In this document: positions 46,659 to 58,300 of the stretch, piece by piece
How positions within the stretch are numbered: position 1 is the stretch's first letter
Layout: every line of letters starts with the position of its first letter
From: Holacanthus passer
Lineage: Eukaryota > Chordata > Actinopteri > Pomacanthidae
Reading direction: 5' to 3'
Length of the DNA: 64,000 nucleotides
Assembly (NCBI GenBank): GCA_025331565.1
Contig: JAFREQ010000091.1
Coordinates: forward strand, 566,001-630,000
Made by a program: the position numbers and the translations under genes
Notes under the pieces: model-generated
Database searches by the model: none
Seen by the model: the letters and a program-made list of their open reading frames with translations, nothing else
Told to the model about the DNA's origin: nothing

Positions 46659-48214
46659 ACATTTGACTCATATTTCAGCTATCTTACATTTTCTTGAAGT
46701 ATCATATGACTGGCCTTCACTGTTATTTCAATATTAAAAATTCTTATTCATGTGATGATTCCAATTTTTTTCACCCACTCCAGCTCTATTCAATCCAGCT
46801 GAGACAGATGGAGGAGGACATTTCCACACATGCGAGGTGAGGGTTGCAAAAATGATGCTGCAGCTCAGCTTCAGTAACATGTCCTTACTGTTTTGTTCAT
46901 TCAATAAATTGGGCTTTTTACAAAATGGCCACAGACAGGTCATTTGGTAGAGAAAATAGGCCGGTCGTGGTCTGGGCATGGCTGTGCACACACTGCACAC
47001 ATTATGGAACCGTGTCCTTTTTGTTTAGGTTTCTCAGCTGTCTGTTGTGTAGTATGGCATACCATATCAATTTTCAGCATGGAGAGTCTATTTTCTGCAC
47101 AAGAGGATGCAATTTAAAATCCCCACAAAACACACCTTCCGCTGCTTAAAAATGTAGATGGCAGAGCAGAGCATCCATTCCTTATTTTCTCCTCCTCTTA
47201 TGCGTTTTCTTTCCCCCATATCGTTCACATCTCTTCTTCATTCCCTCGTACCTTCTCTTCTTGCCACCTTATCTCCGCCCTTTATCTCCCTTTCCTGTTA
47301 CTGTTTTCTCTTATTTTTCATCATTGCTGTCGCTCTTTTCCTTTACTTCTCTCTCTAAGGAAGCAAATGTGTTCCTGGCATGATTTATTCAGATGCAGAG
47401 ATTGGGGCTGAGAGAGTCTGCTGCCGGCAGAATGCACTCTGCTTCAGTTCAAATGGTGGAGTATACTTCTTACCCTCATTCCTGATGCAAATGAGTTTCC
47501 CTCATTTATATGAATCATGCGTTTTACTGTTTTTGACTGGAGAAATTGCATCATCAGTGTGGACATGACATAATTTTCCCACATTTGCTGGCTTATGCTT
47601 TAAAGAGGCAAAAATAGAAATAAGCAAGGCAGCCGTGAAACTGAGAAAATTGCCTTTTTTTTAAGTGAAGATGTGCCGAAATAAATTTCTTAGCATCATT
47701 AATTTAACCTAATATTAAATGTTATTTAATAAGGACAAATCAAATACACACAATAGTGCACGATGTTTTTTTATACAGTATCACAGTCAGACTAGAGCCA
47801 CTGTCTTTATGTGTTTCTACAGTGGAAACATTCTGCCGCTGTTAATGGACCTTGAGTTAAATATTTTACACGTAATGGCACGTCTGGAGTCATTTGAAAT
47901 CTCAAAGATGTCTCAAGATGTAACAAATGTTCTTTAAGAGACCCAAATGAATCAGAATGTATTGCACAGTTCTACAAGTGCTTTAGGTTACCCTGATAAT
48001 GGCATAGTTTGTAGGTACTCTTTGAGGACTCGAGTGGAACATGGAATGCAAAAGAAAAGATGACCATGGCAATGTCAATGGCAATGTCTTGATAAAAGGG
48101 TCCACTGTTTTTCATTAGCCAGGAGAATACAATTAAATTTACACTATTTCTGTTCAAACGCATAGCAACACCAAGTACATTTGACCATTTGAACAACTAA
48201 CAAGCAAGGATGGG
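46651..48214. other. Non-coding; possible conserved element
   Basis: No gene. Around 47380-47520 the sequence is unique, balanced in composition and contains a perfect octamer ATGCAAAT (47485-47492), so a conserved enhancer is possible but unproven. A pyrimidine-rich stretch covers 47185-47360. Confidence 0.45.
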
Positions 48215-48720
48215 GTGAGGTTCAGCAGCACCATCACTGAAAAACTCTGTGGCCAAATACTCCAACAGTTTAAAAACACTTCTCAACACACAGTTGCAAG
48301 GAATTCACATATTTCCCCTTCTACAATCCACAATATTTTTAAAAGACTGAGAGAATACAGGGAAATCTCTGCATATAAAGGGCAAGGCCGAAAACTAACA
48401 CTGAATGCCCGTGACCTTTGATCCCTCGAGCTGCACTGCATTAAAAGCCAACAGGATTGTATGAAGGATAATAACACGTGGGCCGGGGAACGCTTTGGAA
48501 AATCACAGTTTACCAACCACACAACGTGAAAGGCATTTATCAACAACATCTCGAAATGCTGCTGATTTCTCTGGCTCATCTGAGATGGACTGTTGCAAAG
48601 CAGAAAAGTGTGATGTGGTCTGATGAGTCCATATTTCAAATATTTTTTGGAAATCATTGATCATTGCGTCCTCCGGGCTAAAGAGGAAAAGGACAGTCGA
48701 GATTGTTACATGTGTAAAGT
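48215..48720 (+). pseudogene. Tc1-like transposase relic
   Basis: The frame from 48215 gives TVARNSHISPSTIHNIFKRL and ISAYKGQGRKLTLNARDL. This is the second helix-turn-helix and the GRK-type linker of fish Tc1 transposases. After a TGA (about 48419) and frameshifts, VMWSDESIFQIFFGNH and VLRAKEEKDSRDCY follow (48610-48710). The first contains the SDES catalytic aspartate block, and the second matches the RR.LR.K.EED..C region. The second and third catalytic blocks are gone. Terminal repeats were not found. Clearly inactive. Confidence 0.8.
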
Positions 48721-49584
48721 AATTAGCAAATCACTGCATTTTGTTTTCATTTGGTTTGCAGAAGGTAAGATTTGTTCTGTCATATATTAAAGTAACACAT
48801 AAAGCCACACTGTTGCACTGGGTGACATGTTCCTTCATTACCATGAACACACACACTGTAGGTTATTTTGACTCAATCCCACATACACCATTCCTGCTGC
48901 CCCAAATGCCCACTAGAGATGTAGCATTGCATCCCTGTAACACGTCCAGCGTGGTGAAATGGGAAAATAATGAAAATAATTATTTATGGGATGCAATAAG
49001 CTCTTTGATTGGATAGAGAGAGTCACATCTGCCTCATAGCCTCTATATCTTTTCCGACATTGATTAGAAGAAGACCCATCTAGGAACATAGGTGTGTCTG
49101 CTTGTATCCTGAATCCATTCAGGATGTCCCTTATTTTACCATTGTTGCAATACAGGCTACAAATACTGTGCTGTGTTTCCAGTTTTGAAAATGAATGCTA
49201 ACATTTTCCTCATGTATCATCATGTCAGTATTAATTGACTTACTTGACTTACTTTATGTCCACTGCATGCCTGAGGTGACAGCCGTATATTTTTTGTGGT
49301 CAAATGTTGAGTATTTTACAAGGCTTTAACAGCAAAAAAACAAAGAAATGACAGAGGAACTAATAACTAATTACAGTGGCGATGGTAATATTGATAACTA
49401 TGAGTTTCATTTTATTCAGCTGCTCTGCGATACGATTTGTGTTGACACTGAACTGCATTTCATATTGCTCAGTTGTTCCCACTTCATAATAAAATTCATG
49501 TCTTACAATTACTGTCTATATGTGATTTACCTGTTTTTCAAGAGCTGCATTCTTTCTGCCTAACCCCTCTAAATAATTATGTAA
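48721..49584. other. Non-coding, no recognised gene
   Basis: No supported gene. May include decayed 3' sequence of the Tc1 copy. Confidence 0.5.
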
Positions 49585-49735
49585 ATGGTAAGTGGCCTGG
49601 ATTTTTATAGTGCGAGTCTGCCGACCACTCAAAGTGCTTTACGCAAACTGCATTCATTCATAAACACATTCATGTACTGGTACTGACCTGCTCATCAGGA
49701 CAACACAGCACTTTCACACATGGTACTGTCACGGT
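49585..49735 (+). repeat. Dispersed teleost repeat (TGGTAAGTGGCCTGGAT)
   Basis: Contains AAATGGTAAGTGGCCTGGAT, GTCTGCCGACCACTCAAAGT and GCTTTACGCAAACTGCATTC. This is a diverged copy of one of the most familiar percomorph dispersed repeats, which carries AAGCGCTTTACA-type text. Non-coding. Confidence 0.75.
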
Positions 49736-50790
49736 TCTGTGTGTCTGTGTCCAGCCTTAGTTTTTGTTCAGCCCCAGTTACCATTCCTTCCAGCCACTAG
49801 TTCTGCCCTGTCAGAGTTTCAGTCTTGTTGTATCAGTCCTGTCCCGTTCAGGTCTGAATTCCGTCCTGTTAGTTCTTCCCTGTGTCGCGGGGTGAAGTGT
49901 CAGTGTGTATGTGTGTGCGTGTGGTCTGGCATTTGCCACTAACCACCTCCACCTGCAAAGGCAACGCGGTACAGCAGATGTTCATTGGTGCACTGTGCTT
50001 TATAAACGGGGCTAATTGGGGAGAGGGAGGACAGGTGAGCAGAGAACAGAAAGCAGACGGACGCGGTGACACTGCGGAGCAAGTCGGGTAAAGACGCCAG
50101 CCTACGGCCGGGTCGCCGGAACTGCACAGCCAAACCAGACAAAACAGGCAACCGCAGGCGCCACGAGTGTGCTTGAAGGGGGACGCCGACTGACGTATGC
50201 CGCCACAGGCCTCTGAATGAATGAATGAGTGAATGTACGATTCTCGCCCCTTCAGTTAAGTCTCCCTCCCATTGTCTAATAGCAGTGCTTGAATATACAG
50301 ATCTATCCGGTGTGCAGTTGGATCGATACGGGGGGGGATTGCTTACCACCGTGCTAGGGGAGAATCTTCTGTTTTACATGTGTGTTTTGATTATTTTGAG
50401 ACATCTAGTTAGTAACTTTTGAATGAGGATTTGATTTGTGTGGTTAATGTGGTGTGTTTAATTTAATGCTTGTTTGACTTTCTTTTGTTTGAATTATTTG
50501 ATTAATTCAATTATTTATCCCCTTGGTACGAGTTGCGTGTGACATGTGCCATTCTGTGTGCAAGAACCCTTGATTTAGAAAAAGACTGGAATAGATGAAT
50601 CTGCTGACCTGGGTTTTTCCTCTGTATTCAGCAGTGGAAGACACCACGTGCTGCTCCTGGAGAAGGATTGGACTTTTAATCTTTTGGACTCCCCTGGACT
50701 GATACTGACTTTTAAACTGTTTTATATTGTTTTATTATTTTTAGGATGTTTTTATTGTCTTAACCTGTTTTATTAATAAACTTGACTTAG
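49727..50790 (+). mobile_element. LTR-like or transcribed repeat unit
   Basis: Starts TGTCACGGTTCTGTG, as many fish repeats do. It has a TATA box (CTTTATAAACG, 49998-50008), a CpG-rich stretch just downstream (50050-50200), and a poly(A) signal AATAAA at 50775-50780 about 770 bp after the TATA box. No long coding frame exists between them. I infer a solo or non-autonomous promoter-bearing repeat, or an untranslated transcript. The class is unknown. Confidence 0.35.
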
Positions 50791-50802
50791 TTCAGCCTGA
50801 CT

Positions 50803-51010
50803 GTTTCTGTCTGTGTCCAGTCTCTCTGTCTGTGTCCAGTCTCTGTCTGTGTTCAGTCTCTATCTGTGGTCAGTCTCTGTCTGTGGTCAGTCTCTCTGTC
50901 TGTGGTCATGTCTGAGTCCTGTTCATGTCGTAGTTCTCTCAGTTTTGTCAGTTTTGTCTTAGTCCAGTCATGTCTGAGTTCAGTGTCTGTGTCTCAGTTC
51001 AGTGTCTGTG
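50803..51010 (+). repeat. Minisatellite, GTCTCTGTCTGTGTCCA unit
   Basis: At least six irregular copies of a 17-22-bp unit (TCTGTCTGTGTCCAGTCTC) up to about 50912, degrading to TGAGTTCAGTGTCTGTGTC copies near 50970-51010. Confidence 0.85.
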
Positions 51011-51430
51011 TCTTGTCATAGCTCTGTCTGTCATAGTTGTCACTGTTCACCTGCCATAGTTTTCACCTCAGTATTTTTCCACTCACTCCGCCTCTGCCTC
51101 ACCTCACCTGCCGGCCACTCCCACCTCATCTAGTCACCTGTGTTCCCAGCTGCAGCCAATCACCATCAGGACTCTGTATAAGCCACTTAACTTCACTCAG
51201 CCTTTGCCAGACTGGTCTTCATGTTTCCCAAGACTCTCCAGCACTTTCTGCTCGTTTTGATTCTCTGTTGCCGTCCCTGTCTGTGTTGGGTTACCTGATA
51301 TTCACCACAGCCCTCTGTTCCTTTCCTGCTCCTGTGTACCTAGTTTTGTCTGCCTGCTCTATGTGGCTGTTGGCATTTCCCCTGAATAATCCCACTGTAA
51401 GAAACTGTTCCCTGAAGCTCAGACATGTTA
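51011..51430 (+). repeat. LTR/promoter-like dispersed repeat
   Basis: Has TGCAGCCAATCACC (CCAAT 51156-51160), TATAAG at 51177-51182 and C/T-rich text (CACCTGCCGGCCACTCCCAC) typical of fish LTR-derived repeats. A 144-residue frame (51037-51471) crosses it but is C/T-rich low-complexity translation and not a gene. Confidence 0.45.
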
Positions 51431-53183
51431 AATGGATAACATATCCCTCTCCAATTATAATCATTTTTTAAAACTTCGTTAACATGTCTTTATATACTAC
51501 AAGAATATTATGAGTGATATAAACAGTCAACGCCATGGCTGAGCATTTCTGTCATGGAACTGCAGTGAACCAATGACTGTCTCAGAAACACTAATTCAGA
51601 CAGCCAGGGTTTCATGTCAGCTTGTGTGGTGTGGCTACAGTGAAACAAGCCAGTATCAGAGGAGAAGCCAGATGGAGCTACACATCAGTATTTTGCAAGC
51701 TAAATAAACAAATAACAGCAGAGATGTGTTCTGCTTTTGGTTGCAAAGATGCAAAAGGAGAAATGGTGATCCTTCATGTGTTGCCAAAGCATCTGAAAAT
51801 ACGAGAACCAAACTTCCAGAGAAAACTCACTCTTTTGCTACAAAACTTGTATTGATGCCTGTTCCATCTGTTTATCCTGGAGACATAGTGAGTGCGAGCC
51901 AACATGTTGGTCTACTGGTAAGTTTCATTCTTCTTATGTTTTGCCTGTTGTCTGTGTCCAAAGAAATCTGCAGCGTTACTAGATCATGTTAACCACCGTT
52001 AGCCTGCATTTGCAAGTTACCTGATGATTCATGTCAAATGCTGACAGGACATTTTAAATGGCTCTGGGGTGTTAAAGAAGAAAGTTATGGCAAATGTCAG
52101 TCAAAACAGTTTGTCAGATATTTGAGCTGCTGAATTAAATGAAGTTTGTGTGTTTGTTAAGCAGAGTGAAGCACCAGGTTAACATCAGAGGGATGGGTGG
52201 AGATGGGGATAGAGATGCACATACTACATAAAGGCAGATGTGTAGAGTCACATCTGAGCTATGTATATATTTTTTTATATTAATGGAAAATTAATAAAGA
52301 AAGAAAGGAAGAAAGAATGTAATTTTGATGAAACAGAGATGAGTTGTGTCTTCACCTGGGTGTGACAGGTCTTCCTCTACGTGAGGGTATGTTGTAATGT
52401 AGTGCAATGCATGATGTTAGGCTTTAGTACCATGCCTTGCACTTAAAGATTAAATCTAATGATTTGATATACTCTTTTTATTCACAAATGAAAAGACTAA
52501 AATCAAAATTTGATCCGCCTAAACAGTATTATATGTATCAGAGGCTGGTGTCTTATTCCTCTGTGCCTCAAATGCCTATGATATGAATGGTGAAACATTC
52601 GGCATTGGACAGTCTATCTTAGTAGTTCAGTTTATTTGGTTTACAGCCTTGGAAAGAAAAATGCAGATAGCACAGATGCTATCTGTGTGAAAAATTCATG
52701 GAGGTATGGTACCCAATTGCTTCTCTTTGTGATAATCCGACTCACCCTGCAACACTGGAGGAAGTGAATGATGTCATGTTCAAGGAGAGACTTTGAAGAT
52801 AAGTCCTACTTTTCAGTGTACACTAATAAGGAATATATCAGCAAATTAAAGCTGTATGCCTCTCAGTACCTCAGTGTGATCTACAGCTACTGTATCTTGT
52901 GCTAACATTATAATTCACACTGCTTTCAAAGTAATGATTGTTCATAACTACTTTTTAATAAAGAAGTCACAACTTTTGAAGATGCAAAAGCTGCAGTAGA
53001 GGAGAGAGAGAGGACAATCCTGCTACTGTTGAGGCTTGCGATTCCGGTGCAATCTGGTGCTGACTTCTTTGTTGAGGGAACATGAAATATTGCACTGCAA
53101 CAGTAAGTATTAGTTTAAGCACACATTGATGAACAAGAGCATTTTACATTGCTGTTTGCTAAAAAAAAGTTAAAGTGTAAGTT
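51431..53183. other. Non-coding; weak THAP-like fragment
   Basis: A frame near 51721-51855 (MCSAFGCKDAKGEMVILHVL) faintly resembles the start of a THAP zinc finger, but it stops within about 45 residues. Nothing else is recognised. A perfect splice donor (CTACTG|GTAAGT) follows at about 51916. Confidence 0.35.
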
Positions 53184-53201
53184 TTCCTCATTAGTCTCAA
53201 G
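53184..53201 (+). repeat. 18-bp direct repeat, left of hAT element
   Basis: TTCCTCATTAGTCTCAAG, identical to 55304-55321, immediately outside the left terminus of the hAT element. Confidence 0.9.
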
Positions 53202-55303
53202 TAGTGATGTGAATTCCGGCTCTTTTTAGAGAACCGGCTCTTTTGGCTCGGCTCACAAAAAAGTGGCTCTTCAGATTTTTTTGTTGCTTAAATGAATTTA
53301 TTACCAACAATAATGTAAAATTATGTATAAAATAAATTACTAATGTAATTATATATTTATATATGTTTATTATATAAATATGAAAAAATAAAAAATAAAT
53401 TATAAAATACAAAAACAAACTTTTAACTATTTACAATTGAACTTTTAACAATTTTAAACTTTTAGCTTTTTTCTACTAAACAAATTTAAAGTGAAACAAC
53501 ACAGAATCAGTGCAAAACACACAACAAAATCTAAATTAAAATATGTAAAACAAAAAGAAAAAAATCAGCATCCAAATAACTTGTCTTTAGTGAAGACTGG
53601 CATTGAGAAACAGCAAGTGCCTCAGCTGATCCGGTTTCTTCTGTCGGTAATTATCTGCCCTGTTTTGGAGAAGATTCTCTCAGAGGGGACTGACGTTGCT
53701 ACAATGCACAGTCTCCGTGTCATCACATGTGTAAGACGTGGGTAAACTGAAGCCTTGGTCTCCCACCAGCTCAGTGGGTCTGCACTTCTCTGGAAAAGGG
53801 GTTCCTCAAGGTAGGATCTCACTTCCAGTATTGAATCTGCTGAGGGATTCTTTATTGTAGTGTCTCCACTTGCTCGTTCTTCGAAGAACCTCCAAACAGC
53901 AGATGCTTGTGACTCCTCTTGTTCATCCTCTGCTGCCTCTTCTCCCTCTTGGTCCCTGGCAGTGGAGCTGGCTGGATCTTGCTGCTGCTGCAGTTATTCT
54001 CTGAAGAGCTTCATCAACTGCTCTGTTGTCATTAAAGGTCAGCTTCTTGAATCTTGGGTCAAGAATGGTGGTTTCTGAGAGAAACTGCATCCTTGGACTC
54101 CAGAATCCGTTTTAGCATATGAAAGGTGGAGTTCCACCTTGTGACGCATTCTTGTTTGAACTTCAGCTCAGTCATGCCCATCTGTCTTTGGGTAGATTTG
54201 AGCTTGTGTGTGGCTGTTGTGCTCCTGTGGAAAAATTCCACTATGGCCTTCACTTTGTCCACAGCAGGCTTCATCACCTTCAGAGCATCTCTTACAACCA
54301 GGTTAATTGTGTGTGCAAGGCATGAGTGGTGGGTCCATTTCAGGGTTTTAATAGCTTTGGTCATGTTAACAGCAACCACTTTGTTTTCCACATCCCACTC
54401 TTTTGCCACTTTGAGCAGCTCCTCTGCTAAGTTCTCAGAAGTGTGTCTGTCACTGAACTCAAAACAATCCAGAAGACAGGACACCATTTTGTAATTTTCA
54501 ACAAAGTGACACGTAACTGACAAGACGGATGTGGTTGTTCGGGATATCCAGCTGTCAGTTGTTAGACAAACTGATGTGGTTTTTTAACCCTCTCTTGCAG
54601 TGAAGCACGTCCTCTGTCATATAGGCCTGGGATGATTTTTTTGGGACAGTGTTTTCATACATTGGATTGAGTGCATGAGTAAACCTTCTGAATCCTTTGT
54701 CATCCATGACTCAAAATGGTTGGAAATCAAGAGCAATCATTTTAGCCCGTTCCTCATCAATTATGTTCTGTCAGACTTCTGCAAAAACTGTCTCATAGAG
54801 CTCTGGGTTGTAGGTTCAGGTGGTTGTGGTGTACTGCATGATGCTGTACACACTGCAGCAGCAGCAACAGTTGCAGTAGACACACTGGCACCTTCATTAA
54901 TATCAGGTTCAATTGCTTGTCTTTTTTCATCCAATTGCATTGATGGGTGGACAGTTCTCATGTGCCTGTGCAGGTTGTTTGTGGAGCCGGCTCCATAGGA
55001 GATTTTATTCTTGCAGGCTCTACACTCCCTTTGCTCTCTTTCTCTCTCATCTCCCTGACCCCTCTCTCCTGTTATCCTGTTCCTGTGTGCTGTGCGTGTA
55101 ACTGCCACCCCTCCCCCCTCCGCTCAGGGCAAACACAGAGAGGACACCACACATATTGGCCAATTACGTGCGGCTTGAAGAGAAAAAATGAGAAAAAACG
55201 AAACAAAGCGGCTCCCAATCAGGAGCCGGCTTCCGTCGTTCACTTCAAAGAGCCGGCTCTAAGAGCTCTTTGAGCCGTTTCGTTCACAACTGATACATCA
55301 CTA
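53202..55303 (-). mobile_element. hAT DNA transposon, full length, broken
   Basis: Ends TAGTGATGT...ACATCACTA form a perfect 9-bp inverted pair, with sub-terminal GGCTC/GAGCC motifs at both ends (53219-53255, 55205-55275). It carries one transposase in the minus direction (55108 to about 53600). An exact 18-bp direct repeat flanks it, where hAT insertions normally leave 8 bp. Size is 2.1 kb. Confidence 0.85.
53560..55108 (-). pseudogene. hAT transposase, BED finger type, broken
   Basis: N-terminus (55108-54761): CRACKNKISYG...NNLHRHMRTVH, a BED-type zinc finger with the Cys pair and His pair. Stops interrupt 54760-54524. The same frame resumes (54523-54059) with LLDCFEFSDRHTSENLAEEL, WTHHSCLAHTINLVV (the conserved CxxH...HxLNL-like block) and CVTRWNSTFHMLKRILE (the TRWNS block). 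After a frameshift, 53822-53622 gives ADPLSWWETKASVYPRLTHV and ATSVPSERIFSKTGQII, the hAT C-terminal dimerisation motif. The residue order matches ZBED/hAT transposases. At least one frameshift and several stops make it inactive, although the domain set is nearly complete. Confidence 0.9.
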
Positions 55304-55321
55304 TTCCTCATTAGTCTCAAG
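55304..55321 (+). repeat. 18-bp direct repeat, right of hAT element
   Basis: Identical to 53184-53201 and directly abuts the right terminus. Confidence 0.9.
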
Positions 55322-58300
55322 CCGTGGCTGAGGTAACATCACCATTACTTCTGTGATTATTCCTCCTCATTTTCAGGTATGTTGTGGTGACAATGTCTTT
55401 GTAGTCACATGTTGAAATGTGTAAGAGTGCTAAGACAATGGTTTTAATGCATTTTCGGAAAGTTGGAAGTATGTTTTGTTGAACAAAGAAAAATGTATGT
55501 ACACAGTTAACTTTTATATTGTGTTTAATGCACTTAACTAACATCTGGCATTTTAATGTATATTGTGAAAGTTACAAAAGAGTTTTAACTATATACAGTA
55601 ATGTGAAACAGGGTGTACTGTTCCTGATCAATACTGAGCACTTTTCGTTACTGAAACTGAGTGTGTGTATGTGATTAACCCACCTTGTATATATTTGTTA
55701 ATTGTTATTTTATGTAACTGAATAAATTGATCACAAGAAGTATCTCAAGAGAGCAAACGCTAAGGCACTAGACTACTGGACGAGACGGAATAATCTGGTG
55801 CCGGAGTGAAGTCCAGACCAGGCAGGTTGACTGGTGGAAATTGCGGACAGGTGTGCCTCATCTGCCAACTGCCAGTTGAACCAGGCACACCTCCTGTCAC
55901 ACACCAAAAGAAAAGTGGAAACGAGAAAAGAAACCAAAACACAAAAAACCCACATCACATTGTTGCCATCCCACATAAACTATTAACGTTCATGAAAAAT
56001 ACATAATGAAAAGCAAAACGTGAGACTAGTTTAATCTATTATAAATTTTATGTCAACAAAACATCGAGTAATGCCATTTTATATTTGAAGTGATTTATAC
56101 AGTAAATGCTGTGGAAGCAAAATAAAAATCATAAAGTTGAGGCCATTGGGAGAAGTATTTATCTGTTGCTGAAATTTTGGCTGATTTTTGCATTTGTTTA
56201 TGCAGATTCGTGGAGAATTTGGTGCTTTTGAAAGCTGATGACCTCGCAGCACCTTTTTCAAGTCAGATTTTCAGCACCAGGGACACACAAGAGACAGAAT
56301 ACCAGACTGTGCGTCAGGAGAGATTGACTCATCAATGTCAATAGTGCTGAACCTTTTACAAAATAAACCCCTATTATAATAAACTTTTTAAATTGTGAAG
56401 TGGAATATAAATTGTCGTGGGTTGTCACCTCACTCATTATAGTTACCGTGAAAAGGTTGGTCCACATCTACCCGAGTCTGATCTGTTAACCACAGTACAT
56501 TAATTTGTGCATTCAGAATGGAGTTTTAAATTCATGTGAATGTAATGACTGTCTGTTCTGGCAAGACTTACAATAAGAACAGTAAGTAAGATTTTTAAAC
56601 TTAAAGAATCCCATATGTTTAAAGAACACTCGCAAGTTGCTAAAGTGCTACACAATAAACTCAGTTTTCATTCTGTGTCCCCTTGACCTTTGATAATACT
56701 GTACTAGTACTGGAGTTTGCTTGTCCTCTACTATACCTCCCAGTGACTTTCTCCTTCACCTTACAATTGAAATCCTTCCTGGAAAGTCTGGCAGTATTTT
56801 TCTAGAGGCAAGCACTTGTAACATTGTTTTAAGACTCCCAGTCCACAGACTCACCAAAAGCACAAACTTGTTGTAGCTTAGACGTCCACCAGTTTCATTC
56901 ATCTGTAGTGGCGTCTTTGTTCACCTGATGGATGCTAGTACAACATTCACTTTCCTTTTAGCTCTATGTGGTCTTCAACTCCCAAGAATTATATCTGGCT
57001 TGATAACTTTGCCTGCTGTTTGATGATTGGCAGTTAGTTTACAGTGTTAGTGCTTTTCTCCTGAAAACAGCTGCTTGCATTGACACAATAACAGAAAAAG
57101 CCTGCAGGAAACCTTAGATGCTGAGATTGATGCTCAAATGCTTAGTCAAGCTGAGAGGAACTGCAGAGGCCTTTCTGTGAAATTAACACAGCCAGTAACC
57201 ACTTTGGAAAATATTATATCAGCTGTAACCGCAAGCTGTAAATTGTCAGTCACTTGTACTCTTATCTGTATGACAAATCATACATGATCCAGAATGCGTA
57301 CCATCTCAGTGTATATTGGTATTGTCACTGGCAACGGTACAATTGGATTGGTGTTACCAACTGTGCCACAGACAGGGCACAGGGCAGCTCTAACTCAGGA
57401 ATGAGAACTCCATTTGTCACAGGTCTCTGCGGCTGTCTGTAGTCAATTATGCATTTATCATCTACCTGGAATTTAGCAGTGAAAGTGATCCATTTTTATT
57501 TCTGGTGAAGTTCAATATTCTAAATGAGTACATGTATTATATTGATTTAAAAAAAATAATAATCTTGCTTTGCTCAACCACAGCTGCATAGAGGACTAAT
57601 TTCTGTCTGATTTAAGGACTGGTTATTACATGTTCCCTGAAATTGTTGTAAATGGGACTAATTTATGTGGCTTGCAACATCATCATGTAAAACATGGAGG
57701 TCTGTCTGTCATTACCATTGTTTCATTGCCATACTGCTGGTAGACAAAACAACAACAACAACAAAAAAACCCCAACTGTTCACATTAAAAGTCATTGTCT
57801 GCATCTTCACCAAACTTTTAATGACCATTTAACTGAACAGACGGCAGATCTCACCTTGTTCCTCAGTCTGTAAAACTGCTTGAACTGAATCAGAGTTTGG
57901 GTGGTGAAAGGATTGTTGTTCCTGTGTGGATTAAGCACTGAATGTTAAAGAGACAGATTAAACTGATGCACTGCAGCCACTTATTCATAATGTCTGATTG
58001 ATATATGGTGTAGCATTTGTTATGTTTGATTAGATGTAGTGTTTTGTTATCTATATGAAAGAGTGTATGTTTTGGGACAAAAGACAAATTTCAAAGACTG
58101 TTCTGATAATAAAGTGAAAGCCGTCAAATCAATCAAATGCAGGATGTGAGGATGGACTCAATGGATGGCAGTGTGGAAGAGCACCGTCGCTGTCATTGGC
58201 AGGGTGAATTTCTTCAGCTGCCACAGAAGATTCCCACTCATTCCCACTACACTACATTTGCATTCTGCATCATGGCAGGTTCTCTTTATCAAACGGATTT

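Noticed and set aside
51037..51471. 144-aa plus-strand ORF
   Set aside because: C/T-rich repeat DNA with CCAAT and TATA-like signals. The protein is Leu/Pro/Ser low-complexity, and no family is recognised.
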